From positions 136,305-200,304 of the forward strand of contig CAJTJB010000003.1 of assembly GCA_910576955.1 (NCBI GenBank): a stretch of DNA of 64,000 nt, in the 5' to 3' direction. The DNA comes from an uncultured Alphaproteobacteria bacterium (GTDB taxonomy: Bacteria > Pseudomonadota > Alphaproteobacteria > RF32 > CAG-239). Made by a program: the position numbers and the translations under genes. Below, piece after piece: positions 18,171 to 26,114 of this stretch; positions within the stretch are counted from its first letter, which is position 1, and every line of letters starts with the position of its first letter. The notes under the pieces were generated by a model. That model had not been told where the DNA came from. It was given only the letters and a program-made list of their open reading frames with translations, and searched no databases.

Positions 18171-18362
18171 CTCCTCCCCCTTTGGCGGGGCTCGCAGGAT
18201 AAAACAATACAGTGTATTGTTTTTGCCGAGAGCTATAGCAGCTGTTAGTTTGCGAACGCCGGAAACGTCGTGTTAGCAAACGTTACAGCTGGCTTGACCG
18301 TAGCGCAGTTGGCAAGCCGCAGGCGAGCCCTACGAAGCAAGTGAGGTAAGGGAGAGGGTGAT
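18171..18362 (+). repeat. Nested structured repeat element, copy B
   Basis: Left flank CTCCTCCCCCTTTGGCGGGG and right flank AGGTAAGGGAGAGGG are those of the simple GC-rich repeat. The ~155-bp insert starts at about 18191. Its first hairpin is AAAACAATAC-AGT-GTATTGTTTT (10 bp, 18201-18223). Its second is AGCAGCTGT...ACAGCTGGCT. Its third has TTTGC/GCAAA outer arms. Each stem differs in sequence from copies A, C and D yet remains paired. Confidence 0.75.
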
Positions 18363-18404
18363 ACAATTAAGCTATTTAAACCACCGCTTGACTCCAAAAA
18401 TATC

Positions 18405-18433
18405 TTGACAAAAATTTCCGTCCATAATATACT
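18405..18433 (+). promoter_or_regulatory. Sigma-70 promoter with consensus -35
   Basis: TTGACA 18405-18410, 17-bp spacer, TATACT 18428-18433. The gene starts 46 bp further on, without a Shine-Dalgarno site. Confidence 0.7.
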
Positions 18434-18479
18434 GATAGCCTAAAATCAATATTTATGTCTCACTAAAAATCATATCATT

Positions 18480-18998
18480 ATGGCACACAAAAAAAGTCCG
18501 TCACGTTCTTATATGGAGATATGTGACGAAATAAGGGCACGCCTTGCCGAGCAGGAAAAAATGCCCAAAAAGGAGATTATGGCTTATGCGCATAAAATCC
18601 GCCCGCTTGTCCGCGGCACCGAAAAAGACGCTCTGCTTGCCCCGTATAATCAAACGAAACCGTTGTACTGGGCAAAACCGGCAAGAATCAGCACCCAAAG
18701 TTTTACATTCAGGGCAGACAGCGCCTTGATGCGAGCCGAGGGGCTGACGGAAATCGGCAGAATTACAACGTATCACCGTTACGGCGGTTTTTATGGCTGC
18801 CTGCGCCCGAGTGTCGACGAAGCGATAGTTCAGTGTCCGAAAGAGTGGCTGGATAAAGTCTGTGCGTTTGAAATTCAAACAGATTCGTTGAACTTCAACG
18901 AAGTATACAGCCCCGCACTCGACCGCCACGTCTTGCGCACCATCTACTACACCGGCACACTGCCCGAGGAAATCGCCAATCTCCCCGTGAAGTGGTAA
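18480..18998 (+). CDS. Conserved hypothetical protein
   Basis: A 172-residue soluble protein of unknown family. A basic N-terminus (MAHKKSPSRSYMEICDEIRARL) and a charged helix are followed by a beta-rich part with FTFRADSALMRAEGLTEIGRITTYHRYGG and a C-terminal CAFEIQTDSLNFNEVY...RTIYYTG. There is no signal peptide or membrane segment. The start codon is preceded by AAATCATATCATT with no ribosome site. Together with its consensus promoter this places it in the leader class described in the findings. It stands alone, between nested repeat copy B and a run of palindromes. Confidence 0.6.
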   Translation: MAHKKSPSRSYMEICDEIRARLAEQEKMPKKEIMAYAHKIRPLVRGTEKDALLAPYNQTKPLYWAKPARISTQSFTFRADSALMRAEGLTEIGRITTYHRYGGFYGCLRPSVDEAIVQCPKEWLDKVCAFEIQTDSLNFNEVYSPALDRHVLRTIYYTGTLPEEIANLPVKW

Positions 18999-19048
18999 GG
19001 TAAGTTAACATCTGCTATTTTCTCCCACCAAAAAACTAGCTCCCCAAT

Positions 19049-19152
19049 ACTCCTCCCCCCTTGGCGGGGGAGGTAAGGGAGAGGGGGACAACAAACATCC
19101 ATCTATATATACTCTTCAAAGATTGCCGCGCTCATTTCATTCGCTCGCAATA
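19049..19152. repeat. GC-rich palindrome (empty site form) and a minus-oriented REP unit
   Basis: 19050-19095 reads CTCCTCCCCCCTTGGCGGGG then GAGGTAAGGGAGAGGGGGAC: the uninterrupted form of the sequence that flanks the nested elements. A minus-oriented REP unit follows at about 19117-19152. Confidence 0.75.
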
Positions 19153-19198
19153 ACTATTGAATGCTACATAGACCAAATCATTGCCTGCGCGGCTCACA

Positions 19199-20263
19199 CT
19201 ACAAATAATTCCCCGCGCGCTTGAAAGCCATAACCGCAGACATTTCCATCTCCGCTTTTTGTGCGCGAATAAGCTTGGCAATGTTTGCAACGGCGGTTTT
19301 AGCCATATCCACCTCGCTGCGGCAGGGCGCATAAATCCCGTTTTCGTAGCGATATTTCATATTTTGATGGATTTTATGAATTTGCATATTCAAAAGCATA
19401 ATTTCTTCTTTTTTGAGCGGACGGTTTTCTTCCGCGGCAATCACCTCGCGCACGTTGTCAAGGTGTGGGCGCCGCGTGTCATATAGCAATTCGTTCGCGC
19501 GGTTAACGACCAACAAATCAACCGTATCGGCATTTGCTTTTTGATAATTGCTGATTTTTTCAACCACTTGCGGCAGCGAATTAACCTCGCTGTTGAAAAA
19601 GAGCCGCGGGTAAACCTCGTTTTGTTGAAAGATAATCTGGTCATAAAGCGTTGCACAGCGGTAAACATTGCTCAAATAGGCAATATCCGGATTAACCGAC
19701 ATATATACCGCACAAGGCTTATAGCCGTATTCCATGGCTTTTTTCGCATTGTCGGCAAATTCCACGCCGGCTCCCATCACCCCCACGGAAAGAATCGAGC
19801 GCTTGCCGGATTGCAACGACAAATCCAACACCTGCCGCACCGTTTTTGTCGCAATGCCGGAAAATCGGTCGCATTCGCTGATATGCCCGCCTTTAAGGTG
19901 GTTAAACAGGTTCGGGAAAAGGTCGCGGTATTCGTCTTTGTCAATAATGCGGAAAGGCAGGCAGTCCTCGTCTTGGGCAAAGCGGCGGATTAATTTTTGC
20001 GTCATTACTGACTTTCCCGCTCCCGGATATCCCATATAAACCACAAAGCGTTTCGATTTGGCTTCCTTGCCTTGCCAATCATTTTCCCAAAAGCTGGCAA
20101 CCGTTTTTTCATAGTTGGCTTGTGCGCCGTCCTCTTCTTTTTGCAAAATAGCCCGAACCTCTTCTTCCGTAAAAGGCGTATGTTCGCCGCACTTCATTGA
20201 GTCCAGATAAGTATATAAGCCGTCAATTTGTTGTAATAAATCTCTTTTTGTTTCGTTTTTCAT
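19199..20263 (-). CDS. Zeta-toxin-like P-loop kinase
   Basis: A 354-residue soluble protein. After ~70 helical residues comes KRFVVYMGYPGAGKSVMTQKL, with the Walker A P-loop G-x-P-G-A-G-K-S at about 78-85. The segment IIDKDEYRDLFPN matches the zeta-toxin/AK-like D-x-D-x-x-R region, and SILSVGVMGAGVEFADNAKKA follows. This is the topology of the zeta-toxin superfamily, whose toxins phosphorylate UDP-N-acetylglucosamine; relatives phosphorylate other small molecules or RNA. The long C-terminal helical part (residues ~230-354) is not part of the core. It overlaps the preceding HAD gene by one base (TAATG), so the kinase and phosphatase are made from one message. No small epsilon-type antitoxin is present. 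Confidence 0.65.
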   Translation of the reverse strand: MKNETKRDLLQQIDGLYTYLDSMKCGEHTPFTEEEVRAILQKEEDGAQANYEKTVASFWENDWQGKEAKSKRFVVYMGYPGAGKSVMTQKLIRRFAQDEDCLPFRIIDKDEYRDLFPNLFNHLKGGHISECDRFSGIATKTVRQVLDLSLQSGKRSILSVGVMGAGVEFADNAKKAMEYGYKPCAVYMSVNPDIAYLSNVYRCATLYDQIIFQQNEVYPRLFFNSEVNSLPQVVEKISNYQKANADTVDLLVVNRANELLYDTRRPHLDNVREVIAAEENRPLKKEEIMLLNMQIHKIHQNMKYRYENGIYAPCRSEVDMAKTAVANIAKLIRAQKAEMEMSAVMAFKRAGNYL

Positions 20264-20721
20264 TATTTATAATCCAATTCTTTCAGTTTGCGGATGGTTT
20301 CTTCCGCCGAGGTGTGCAAAATGCCGATACCGCCCATTTCTTCCCAGCGTTCGATATTGGGCGCGCGGTCATCAATCAGGATATCTTTCGGTTTGCCGAA
20401 GTTTTGCTTGTCTTTGGAGAGGCAGCAGATAACGCCGTCTTCTTTGCCGTAGTATTTTTTCATCCACAAGCGTTTTTCTTTTTCCGCCTTGTCATAGCCG
20501 TAGGCAGGCAGTCCGGTCAAAATCTGAAAGCCGTGTTTATTCAGGTGTTGCACCAGCTTGTCCGCATCTTTAAGTTTCGGCAGGTTCAGCCAATAGTTTT
20601 CGGTATCCAGCACAATCTGCCACAGTTTCTCGCGTGGCATCTGATAGGGCAAGACTCCGTGATTACGTTCAAATTCTTTATCAAAATCGACGAGTACGCC
20701 GTCCATATCGCAAAATATCAT
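20263..20721 (-). CDS. HAD-superfamily phosphatase, 5'(3')-deoxyribonucleotidase-like
   Basis: A 152-residue HAD hydrolase with a GGAGG ribosome site. It begins MIFCDMDGVLVDFDKEF, the D-x-D-G-x nucleophile motif of the 5'(3')-nucleotidase (NT5C) subfamily. The second motif is in FQILTGLPAYG. KDILIDDRAPNIERWEEMGG gives the acidic pair that holds magnesium. NT5C-like enzymes dephosphorylate nucleoside monophosphates. Because it shares a base with the stop/start junction of the downstream P-loop kinase, the two likely act on the same substrate class. Possible roles are nucleotide salvage, nucleic-acid end processing, or neutralising the kinase product. Confidence 0.75.
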   Translation of the reverse strand: MIFCDMDGVLVDFDKEFERNHGVLPYQMPREKLWQIVLDTENYWLNLPKLKDADKLVQHLNKHGFQILTGLPAYGYDKAEKEKRLWMKKYYGKEDGVICCLSKDKQNFGKPKDILIDDRAPNIERWEEMGGIGILHTSAEETIRKLKELDYK

Positions 20722-20817
20722 AAAACCTCCATAATTTCAATACACCGCCATCATAGAGGAAAAAAAACGCTTTTAAATGAAAATATTATTACATAATGTT
20801 ACAGCTTTTCGCCTTTC

Positions 20818-20855
20818 CAGTCATTGCGAGGCTTGTTTACAAGCCGTGGCAATCT
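20818..20855 (+). repeat. REP unit
   Basis: TCATTGCGAGGCTTG, then TTACAAGCCGTGGCAATCTC; inner arms GGCTTGT/ACAAGCC. Confidence 0.8.
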
Positions 20856-20883
20856 CCCGCAACAAGAGCAATCTCAACTCAAG

Positions 20884-21083
20884 CGTCCCCCTCCCTTGGG
20901 GGGCTCGCAGGATAAAACAACACGGTGTGTTGTTTTTGCCGAGAGCAATAGCAGTGCTTGGCGAGTGACTTGGCAGTGATGCCAATAAAGCGAACCCTAG
21001 CACTGGCTTGACCGAAGCGCAGTTAGGGCGCGCAATAAGCGCACCCTTACGAAGCAAGTGGGGATAGGGGGTGGGGACAACAT
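20884..21083 (+). repeat. Nested structured repeat element, copy C
   Basis: The first hairpin is AAAACAACAC-GGT-GTGTTGTTTT (20914-20936, 10 bp). The second outer stem is AGCAGTGCT/AGCACTGGCT with inner TTGGC/GCCAA. The fourth hairpin is TTAGGGCGCGC/GCGCACCCTTA. The right flank (GTGGGGATAGGGGGTGGGGACAA) differs a little from other copies. Confidence 0.75.
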
Positions 21084-21092
21084 CCAACCTTA

Positions 21093-21188
21093 AAACTTCC
21101 CCCTCCTCGGCGGAAGGGAGGGGATGGGGACAACATCCAACCTTAAAACTTCCCCTTCCCTGGCGGAAGGGGGTAGGGGATGGGGACA
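21093..21188. repeat. Two tandem GC-rich palindromic units
   Basis: Two consecutive ~48-bp units share GATGGGGACAACATCCAACC and CTTAAAACTTCCCC, and differ in the number of C and G residues in the stems. They lie immediately downstream of the alpha/beta hydrolase gene (convergent side). Confidence 0.75.
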
Positions 21189-21191
21189 ACC

Positions 21192-21995
21192 TTATTTCCT
21201 ATTTTCCAGCCATTCCAACACCGCCGGATGCGCCTTATCGCCAAAAAACAACGCATTGTGGCTTAACTCGGGCATCAGAATAAACTCTTTATCGCGCGCG
21301 GGGGAAAGCGCAAACAATTCTTTGCCGTGCGTGGGGGCAATCAGCGTATCGCCCGCCCCATGGATAATCAACAACGGGCCTTTATATGCCCGAACAAACC
21401 GATACGACGGCAGTTCATATTTAAGAGCGCGCGTTGCAAGCGGAATGTGCTGGTCGCCGGCAACTTTTTTTAAGGAATAAAACGGCGCAGCCAATATTAA
21501 ACCGCGGGCAGGGCGTTCTGCCGCTGTTGCCGAGGCTGCTGCCGTTCCCATCGAATAGCCGAAAACGATAATATCGCCGTGCCCGAGCACATTGTGCAAA
21601 AAGTCAAACGCCGCTCTTGCATCGCCGTAAAGCGTATCTTGCGTAAATTCGCCCGCCGTTCCGCCAAACCCGCGATATTCGCTCATATAAACAGTATAGC
21701 CATTGTCAAGATAAGGTTTCAGAGAGGGGGCAAATTTGGCAATCTGTCCGCTGTTGCCGTGGAAAAAGAGCAGGGCGGGCTTGTCCGCATCGCCTTTGGC
21801 ATACCATCCCATAATTTTGAGCCCGTCTGTTGCTGTAAACGGCTTTTCAATAAATTGCGGCAGCCCTTTTTCGGCAGGGGAAACATACCCCTTGTCCGGA
21901 AACAGATACAAATGCTGCTGCCCGCAATAAAGCACAATCGGATAACTCAAAGCCGCTGCCGCTAAAAACGCCATACATTTTTGCCGAAACTTCAT
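21192..21995 (-). CDS. Membrane-anchored alpha/beta hydrolase (YfhR/BEM46-like)
   Basis: A 267-residue protein with a single N-terminal hydrophobic segment (CMAFLAAAALSYPIVLYCG) and a serine-hydrolase domain. It shows LLFFHGNSG for the oxyanion loop, VYMSEYRGFGGTAG, the nucleophile elbow GYSMG, and a late IIHGAGDTLI (Asp) with ELSHNALF (His). This fits the ABHD13/YfhR/BEM46 subgroup of inner-membrane-anchored hydrolases with unknown ester or amide substrates. The start has GAGG at a usable distance. It is monocistronic. Confidence 0.82.
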   Translation of the reverse strand: MKFRQKCMAFLAAAALSYPIVLYCGQQHLYLFPDKGYVSPAEKGLPQFIEKPFTATDGLKIMGWYAKGDADKPALLFFHGNSGQIAKFAPSLKPYLDNGYTVYMSEYRGFGGTAGEFTQDTLYGDARAAFDFLHNVLGHGDIIVFGYSMGTAAASATAAERPARGLILAAPFYSLKKVAGDQHIPLATRALKYELPSYRFVRAYKGPLLIIHGAGDTLIAPTHGKELFALSPARDKEFILMPELSHNALFFGDKAHPAVLEWLENRK

Positions 21996-22134
21996 CTTAA
22001 CCTCATCAAACCGACAAACCCAAAAAACAATAAAAATATAGAGAATTTAATAAAATAATCAAATGAAAAAAAACTTAATAACCGCCCGTCCATACTGAAA
22101 AATAAAATCATTATACAAGGGGAGCGCTTTTAAA

Positions 22135-22163
22135 TTGACTTTGGCGCAAAACAAAGATATAAG
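22135..22163 (+). promoter_or_regulatory. Sigma-70-type promoter
   Basis: TTGACT 22135-22140 and TATAAG 22158-22163, 17-bp spacer, about 50 bp before the ferredoxin/pyruvyl-transferase gene. Confidence 0.6.
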
Positions 22164-22214
22164 CGGTTATATATATAAACCGGACGGCGGTTTATGCAGA
22201 GGGAAGTAAAGATT

Positions 22215-24539
22215 ATGAACATAAATGAACTAAATCCGGAGAAATGCACGGGGTGCGGCGCTTGTTATAACATCTGTCCGCAAAAAGCTATAACAATGCA
22301 GTTAAATGAAGAGGGGTTTTGGTCGCCGCATATTGATATGTCAAAGTGTGTGGATTGCGGGTTATGTTATAATAGATGTCCGGCAGAGCATCCGGTTTAT
22401 AATAACGGCAAACATCCGGAATGTCTGGCAGTCGCGGCAGAAGATGACCTGCGGGGGCAAAGTTCCTCGGGCGCGGTTTTCCCGCTTTTGGCGGAATATG
22501 TCTTGGAAAATGGCGGATACGTCTGCGGTGCCGCGTGGAATGAAGATAACCTCGTTGAGCATATTATCATTTCGGATAAAGCGGACTTGTCCAAATTGAA
22601 AAGTTCCAAATATCTTCAGAGCAACACTAAAGATGTGTATTCAAAAATCAAATTGCTGCTGAAAGAAAATAAGCTGGTGCTTTTTTCGGGAACGCCGTGT
22701 CAGGTTGCCGGTTTAAATGCCTTTCTGGGAAAAGCATATAACACGTTATTAACCGTAGATATCGTATGCCACGGAACACCCTCTCCCAAAGTTTATAAAA
22801 AGTATTTGGAAGAACTTGTGCCGGATAAAGAAGAAAAGGTGGTTTCCACAAATTTCAGGGATAAAGCAGACGGTTGGTCACCTTATCTTATCACCACGAA
22901 AACAACTTCTTCGGTTTATTCGTTTCCGGCTGCACAAGATACGTTTATGCAGGCGTTTCTCAAAAATTTATGTTTAAACAAGTCGTGCGCGGCGTGTCCG
23001 TTTGCCAAGCTGCCCCGTCAGGGAGACATCACACTCGGAGACTTCTGGGGAATAGATAAATATTCCAAAAAATTAAATGATAGTAAGGGAACATCCCTTG
23101 TGTTGGTAAATTCGCCCCAAGGCAGAAAATACATGGAGTATATCAAAAAAAGAAGCAAGATATGCAAACCCGTCCCCATAAAATATGGAATAAAAGGCAA
23201 TCCGTGTTTAATAAAGCCCTCCGTTGCCCATAAAAACAGAAACTCGTTTATGGCAGATATAAAAAACTCATCCCTGCGCGACAGCTTAAATGCGGCATTG
23301 GGGGAAAAGTATGATTGCGGCATCTTAAATTTTTGGTTTTGCAGCAATTACGGCGCAATGCTGACGTGTTACGCCCTGCAGGAAACGATTAAATCTTTAG
23401 GGAAAAAGCCGCGCGTCATCAATTATATTCCGCTGAAAAGGCAAAAGGATTTTAAATCTTCAAAAGCTTATAGCTTCGCCTCCGAATATCTGTCCTTAAC
23501 GGAGCAATGTTCTGATAAAGCCGAACTGCAGAAACTTAATGCCCAAACGGATATTTTTATTGCCGGTTCGGACCAGATATGGCGGTATCCGTATTTCTGG
23601 CCGATAGGCAAAAATATTTTTCAATTAAATTTTGCCGATAGCCGCAAGAAAAAGATTGCTTATGCCGCAAGTTTCGGAACAGATTATTTTGAGGGCAATG
23701 AAGAAGAAACAATGCAGACCAAATATTATTTGCAGCAGTTTGACAATATATCGGTGCGTGAAGAAGACGGGGTGGATATTTGCCGGAATACGTTCGGCGT
23801 TTCCGCCGAGCAGGTGCTTGACCCCGTGTTTTTAGCGGATACAAAGCTGTGGGAAAATATGGCGGCAGCGTCTGCACGGCGCGAAGAAAATTTTGTGGCG
23901 TCGTATGTGTTAGACCGGAGCAAAGCGGCAGATAACGTTACCAGCCGGATAAAAAAGCACTTTTCCGGAACCCCGTGTATAGATATGACAGACGGGGCAA
24001 GAGGGGAAAACGCCGATGTCAAAGACTGGATACGGGCGATACAAAAATGCAGATTTTTCGTAACCGACAGTTTTCACGGCGCCTGTTTTGCGATTATCTT
24101 TAATAAGCCCTTTGTTTGTCTGGCAAATAAATCCCGAGGGGAAAGCCGTTTCAAAACCTTGTTTAAAACATTTGGGCTGGAGAGCCGGTGCATCTCGGAA
24201 ACAAATATGGATATATCCGATATTTTAGTTCAGGAGATTGATTATAATCAGGTCAATAAAATTATCGAGCGGGAAGCAAAGCGTTCTAAAGAGTGGCTGT
24301 TGCAGGCAATTAACTCTGAAAAAACGGTACAGGATAATGTTGCCGCCGATATGATTGAACACTTGAATACCGAAATAGACTCCTTAAAGCGCGATATTGC
24401 CCGCATCACATATCCGCAACTCAAAAAAAGATATATGCTGTATCGGTTATTATCAGCTGTATGTTTCGGCAAAAAACGGCGCAAATATAAAGAAAAGAGA
24501 AAAAAGCTGAAATCAGAGTTAAAAAAGGCTCAATTTTAA
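22215..24539 (+). CDS. Fusion: F420-dehydrogenase beta-subunit-like Fe-S protein + polysaccharide pyruvyl transferase
   Basis: The start is the ATG at 22215 (MNINELNPEK), which follows GAGGG; the ATG 21 bases earlier has no such site. Residues 8-60 hold two [4Fe-4S] ferredoxin motifs (CTGCGACYNICP and CVDCGLCYNRCP). Residues ~70-350 are the FrhB/FdhB-type domain (SSSGAVFPLLAEY, SGTPCQVAGL, VDIVCHGTPSPKVY). From about residue 365 (CGILNFWFCSNYGAMLTCYALQ) the chain becomes a CsaB-like pyruvyl transferase with GSDQIWR and FVTDSFHGACFAI. The basic C-terminal tail may bind membrane. Such proteins occur in capsule and exopolysaccharide loci of gut bacteria. The redox half may reduce or dehydrogenate the sugar or the lipid-linked intermediate that the other half ketal-modifies. 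It stands alone here. Confidence 0.82.
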   Translation: MNINELNPEKCTGCGACYNICPQKAITMQLNEEGFWSPHIDMSKCVDCGLCYNRCPAEHPVYNNGKHPECLAVAAEDDLRGQSSSGAVFPLLAEYVLENGGYVCGAAWNEDNLVEHIIISDKADLSKLKSSKYLQSNTKDVYSKIKLLLKENKLVLFSGTPCQVAGLNAFLGKAYNTLLTVDIVCHGTPSPKVYKKYLEELVPDKEEKVVSTNFRDKADGWSPYLITTKTTSSVYSFPAAQDTFMQAFLKNLCLNKSCAACPFAKLPRQGDITLGDFWGIDKYSKKLNDSKGTSLVLVNSPQGRKYMEYIKKRSKICKPVPIKYGIKGNPCLIKPSVAHKNRNSFMADIKNSSLRDSLNAALGEKYDCGILNFWFCSNYGAMLTCYALQETIKSLGKKPRVINYIPLKRQKDFKSSKAYSFASEYLSLTEQCSDKAELQKLNAQTDIFIAGSDQIWRYPYFWPIGKNIFQLNFADSRKKKIAYAASFGTDYFEGNEEETMQTKYYLQQFDNISVREEDGVDICRNTFGVSAEQVLDPVFLADTKLWENMAAASARREENFVASYVLDRSKAADNVTSRIKKHFSGTPCIDMTDGARGENADVKDWIRAIQKCRFFVTDSFHGACFAIIFNKPFVCLANKSRGESRFKTLFKTFGLESRCISETNMDISDILVQEIDYNQVNKIIEREAKRSKEWLLQAINSEKTVQDNVAADMIEHLNTEIDSLKRDIARITYPQLKKRYMLYRLLSAVCFGKKRRKYKEKRKKLKSELKKAQF

Positions 24540-24584
24540 ATCATAACCGCGCCGATTTCAGATACCTCTGAAGAGAAACGCAAA

Positions 24585-24616
24585 CAAAAACCCCGTCGCA
24601 ACATCTGCGGCGGGGA
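24585..24616 (-). terminator. Intrinsic terminator of the 24627-25178 gene
   Basis: On the minus strand CCCCGCCGC pairs with GCGACGGGG, followed by TTTTTG. Confidence 0.75.
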
Positions 24617-24626
24617 TTATAAAAAG

Positions 24627-25178
24627 CTACTTGCGGGCAAATTTGCCTGCGCGCTGTTTCTTTTTGGGCTTTGAGCGCATCTCGCCATCAAACGGCGGCA
24701 GCCACGGCACGAGCTCGTTGTCAAATTTCATATTGACGCGCCAGCCGTGCTTGTCTTGCGGGTTCACCTCGCCGTTGTGGCGTTCTTCGCGCTTTGCCAT
24801 AAACTCGGCGATGGGCGCGTAATCTTCCATATCCGAGCTCATCCCGACCAGCGTTTGGCGAATGTATGTCATACGGGGCATCAGCGATTGTGTCAAAAGC
24901 GCGTTCACCGGACCGTTAAATGTCACATTCGCGCCATCGCCTTTTTTGTCTTCCACCAGATACACATAGCCGCGCACGGTGGTAAAGTGCAACGCACTGG
25001 GCAGCGCCTTAATCTGCACAAAGTTCTCGGGGTTGCCGATTTCTCGCAACAGAACCGGCTTTCCGCCCTCGTCATATTCCACATTCCAGCGTCTGCCGTC
25101 GCCCTTGCTGATTTTATACAGCAACACCTTCGTCGTTTGCGAAATTTCAAACTTGAAGAAACTTTCAATCTTTTTCAT
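24627..25178 (-). CDS. Conserved hypothetical basic-tailed protein
   Basis: Starts at the ATG (complement 25176-25178) giving MKKIESFFKFEISQ. A TTG codon two residues upstream is less likely. The protein is 183 residues, soluble and beta-rich in the middle (LHFTTVRGYVYLVEDKKGDGANVTF). It ends in a lysine/arginine-rich tail (RSKPKKKQRAGKFARK) that could touch nucleic acid or ribosomes. There is no Shine-Dalgarno site: the leader ends TTTTTTTGTTTATG. No family recognised. It is divergent from the lipoprotein gene at 25370. Confidence 0.6.
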   Translation of the reverse strand: MKKIESFFKFEISQTTKVLLYKISKGDGRRWNVEYDEGGKPVLLREIGNPENFVQIKALPSALHFTTVRGYVYLVEDKKGDGANVTFNGPVNALLTQSLMPRMTYIRQTLVGMSSDMEDYAPIAEFMAKREERHNGEVNPQDKHGWRVNMKFDNELVPWLPPFDGEMRSKPKKKQRAGKFARK

Positions 25179-25217
25179 AAACAAAAAAATTTAATGATAA
25201 TACTAATTCTGCCTCAA

Positions 25218-25246
25218 ATCATATAGAAGATAAATAAAAGAATCAA
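25218..25246 (-). promoter_or_regulatory. Promoter for the 24627-25178 gene
   Basis: On the minus strand TTGATT (complement 25241-25246), 17-bp spacer, TATGAT (complement 25218-25223). Confidence 0.6.
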
Positions 25247-25296
25247 GCTTATTTTTAAAAATAAACAAAAAAATATTATTTTTTATATTTTGTCTA

Positions 25297-25325
25297 TTGA
25301 CAATCCAATCAAAAAGCATTATAAC
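25297..25325 (+). promoter_or_regulatory. Promoter for the 25370 lipoprotein gene
   Basis: TTGACA 25297-25302, 17-bp spacer, TATAAC 25320-25325. The ATG follows 44 bp later without a ribosome site. Confidence 0.7.
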
Positions 25326-25369
25326 CAAAACCGTAAACTTTATTATTCTAACCCTAAAACACTACTATT

Positions 25370-26083
25370 ATGAAAAAATTTATGTTATTTACGGCAACTG
25401 TTATTGTAATATTCGTAACATCTTGCACAAACATTAAGGAAACCCCGTTGTCAGACACGCTGGTAAAAGAAACCGGAACCGTAGAGGGCAGAGTTGTCTC
25501 CGGCGTTAAAACAACCGATGGCAAAGAGATTATTCCGATGGAATATGACAATGTCGACCTTTTTGAGAAATATATCGCCGTTCAGCGCGATCTTGACCAT
25601 TATCTTTATACGGCAGAGGGCGAAAAAATCTTATCAGCCCCCGCATCATCAATTATTCCGTATGATGAGTATATCAAATTTAATGTCGAGGAGGGAACGG
25701 TGCTGTATTTCAAGGAAAATGCCCGCATAACCAAACCTTATGCTGCCGTTGGCGATAATAATGACGATTTTCTCTTTTGCCAGGGCGACAGCATAGAAGT
25801 TATTTCTAAAAAAGGAAAAACGCTCGTTGCCGGAAAAAAGGTGATTTGCCTTTTTTCAAAAGCCGATAAACAGAGCTATTTTATAGTTGTGAGCGGCAAA
25901 TCCGGCAAAGCGTTCGGCATGGACGGCACGGAACTGTTTCCGGTTAATGTCGAGTTGTTGGAAAAACTTCCTCGCGCCAGCTGGAAATTAAATGAAAATG
26001 CGTGCCACGTCAGCACCAGAAACGAAGTAGCCGCCCTCAAGGCCGCAACCTCCGTCAAAAGAGCCCCTAAAAAAAGAAAGTAA
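25370..26083 (+). CDS. Lipoprotein with WG-like repeats
   Basis: A 237-residue protein with a lipoprotein signal (MKKFMLFTATVIVIFVTSC; Cys at about residue 19). The mature part contains short beta units of the WG-repeat kind. These are GKEIIPMEYDNVDLFEKYIAV, then the D-x-x-x-LYTAEGEKIL and the SGKAFGMDGTELFPVN segments, the latter two resembling 'Y...G......G..L.P' units. The C-terminus is basic (SVKRAPKKRK). WG-repeat proteins are presumed ligand- or protein-binding surfaces. The leader has no Shine-Dalgarno sequence (CTAAAACACTACTATTATG). An intrinsic terminator follows the gene. Confidence 0.65.
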   Translation: MKKFMLFTATVIVIFVTSCTNIKETPLSDTLVKETGTVEGRVVSGVKTTDGKEIIPMEYDNVDLFEKYIAVQRDLDHYLYTAEGEKILSAPASSIIPYDEYIKFNVEEGTVLYFKENARITKPYAAVGDNNDDFLFCQGDSIEVISKKGKTLVAGKKVICLFSKADKQSYFIVVSGKSGKAFGMDGTELFPVNVELLEKLPRASWKLNENACHVSTRNEVAALKAATSVKRAPKKRK

Positions 26084-26114
26084 TATTGAAATTGAAAATT
26101 TGCTTTGTATTTTT

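Noticed and set aside
18171..18362. IS or MITE with classical terminal inverted repeats and target duplication
   Set aside because: Insert ends are not convincing inverted repeats and no clear target duplication is seen; described instead as a nested structured repeat.
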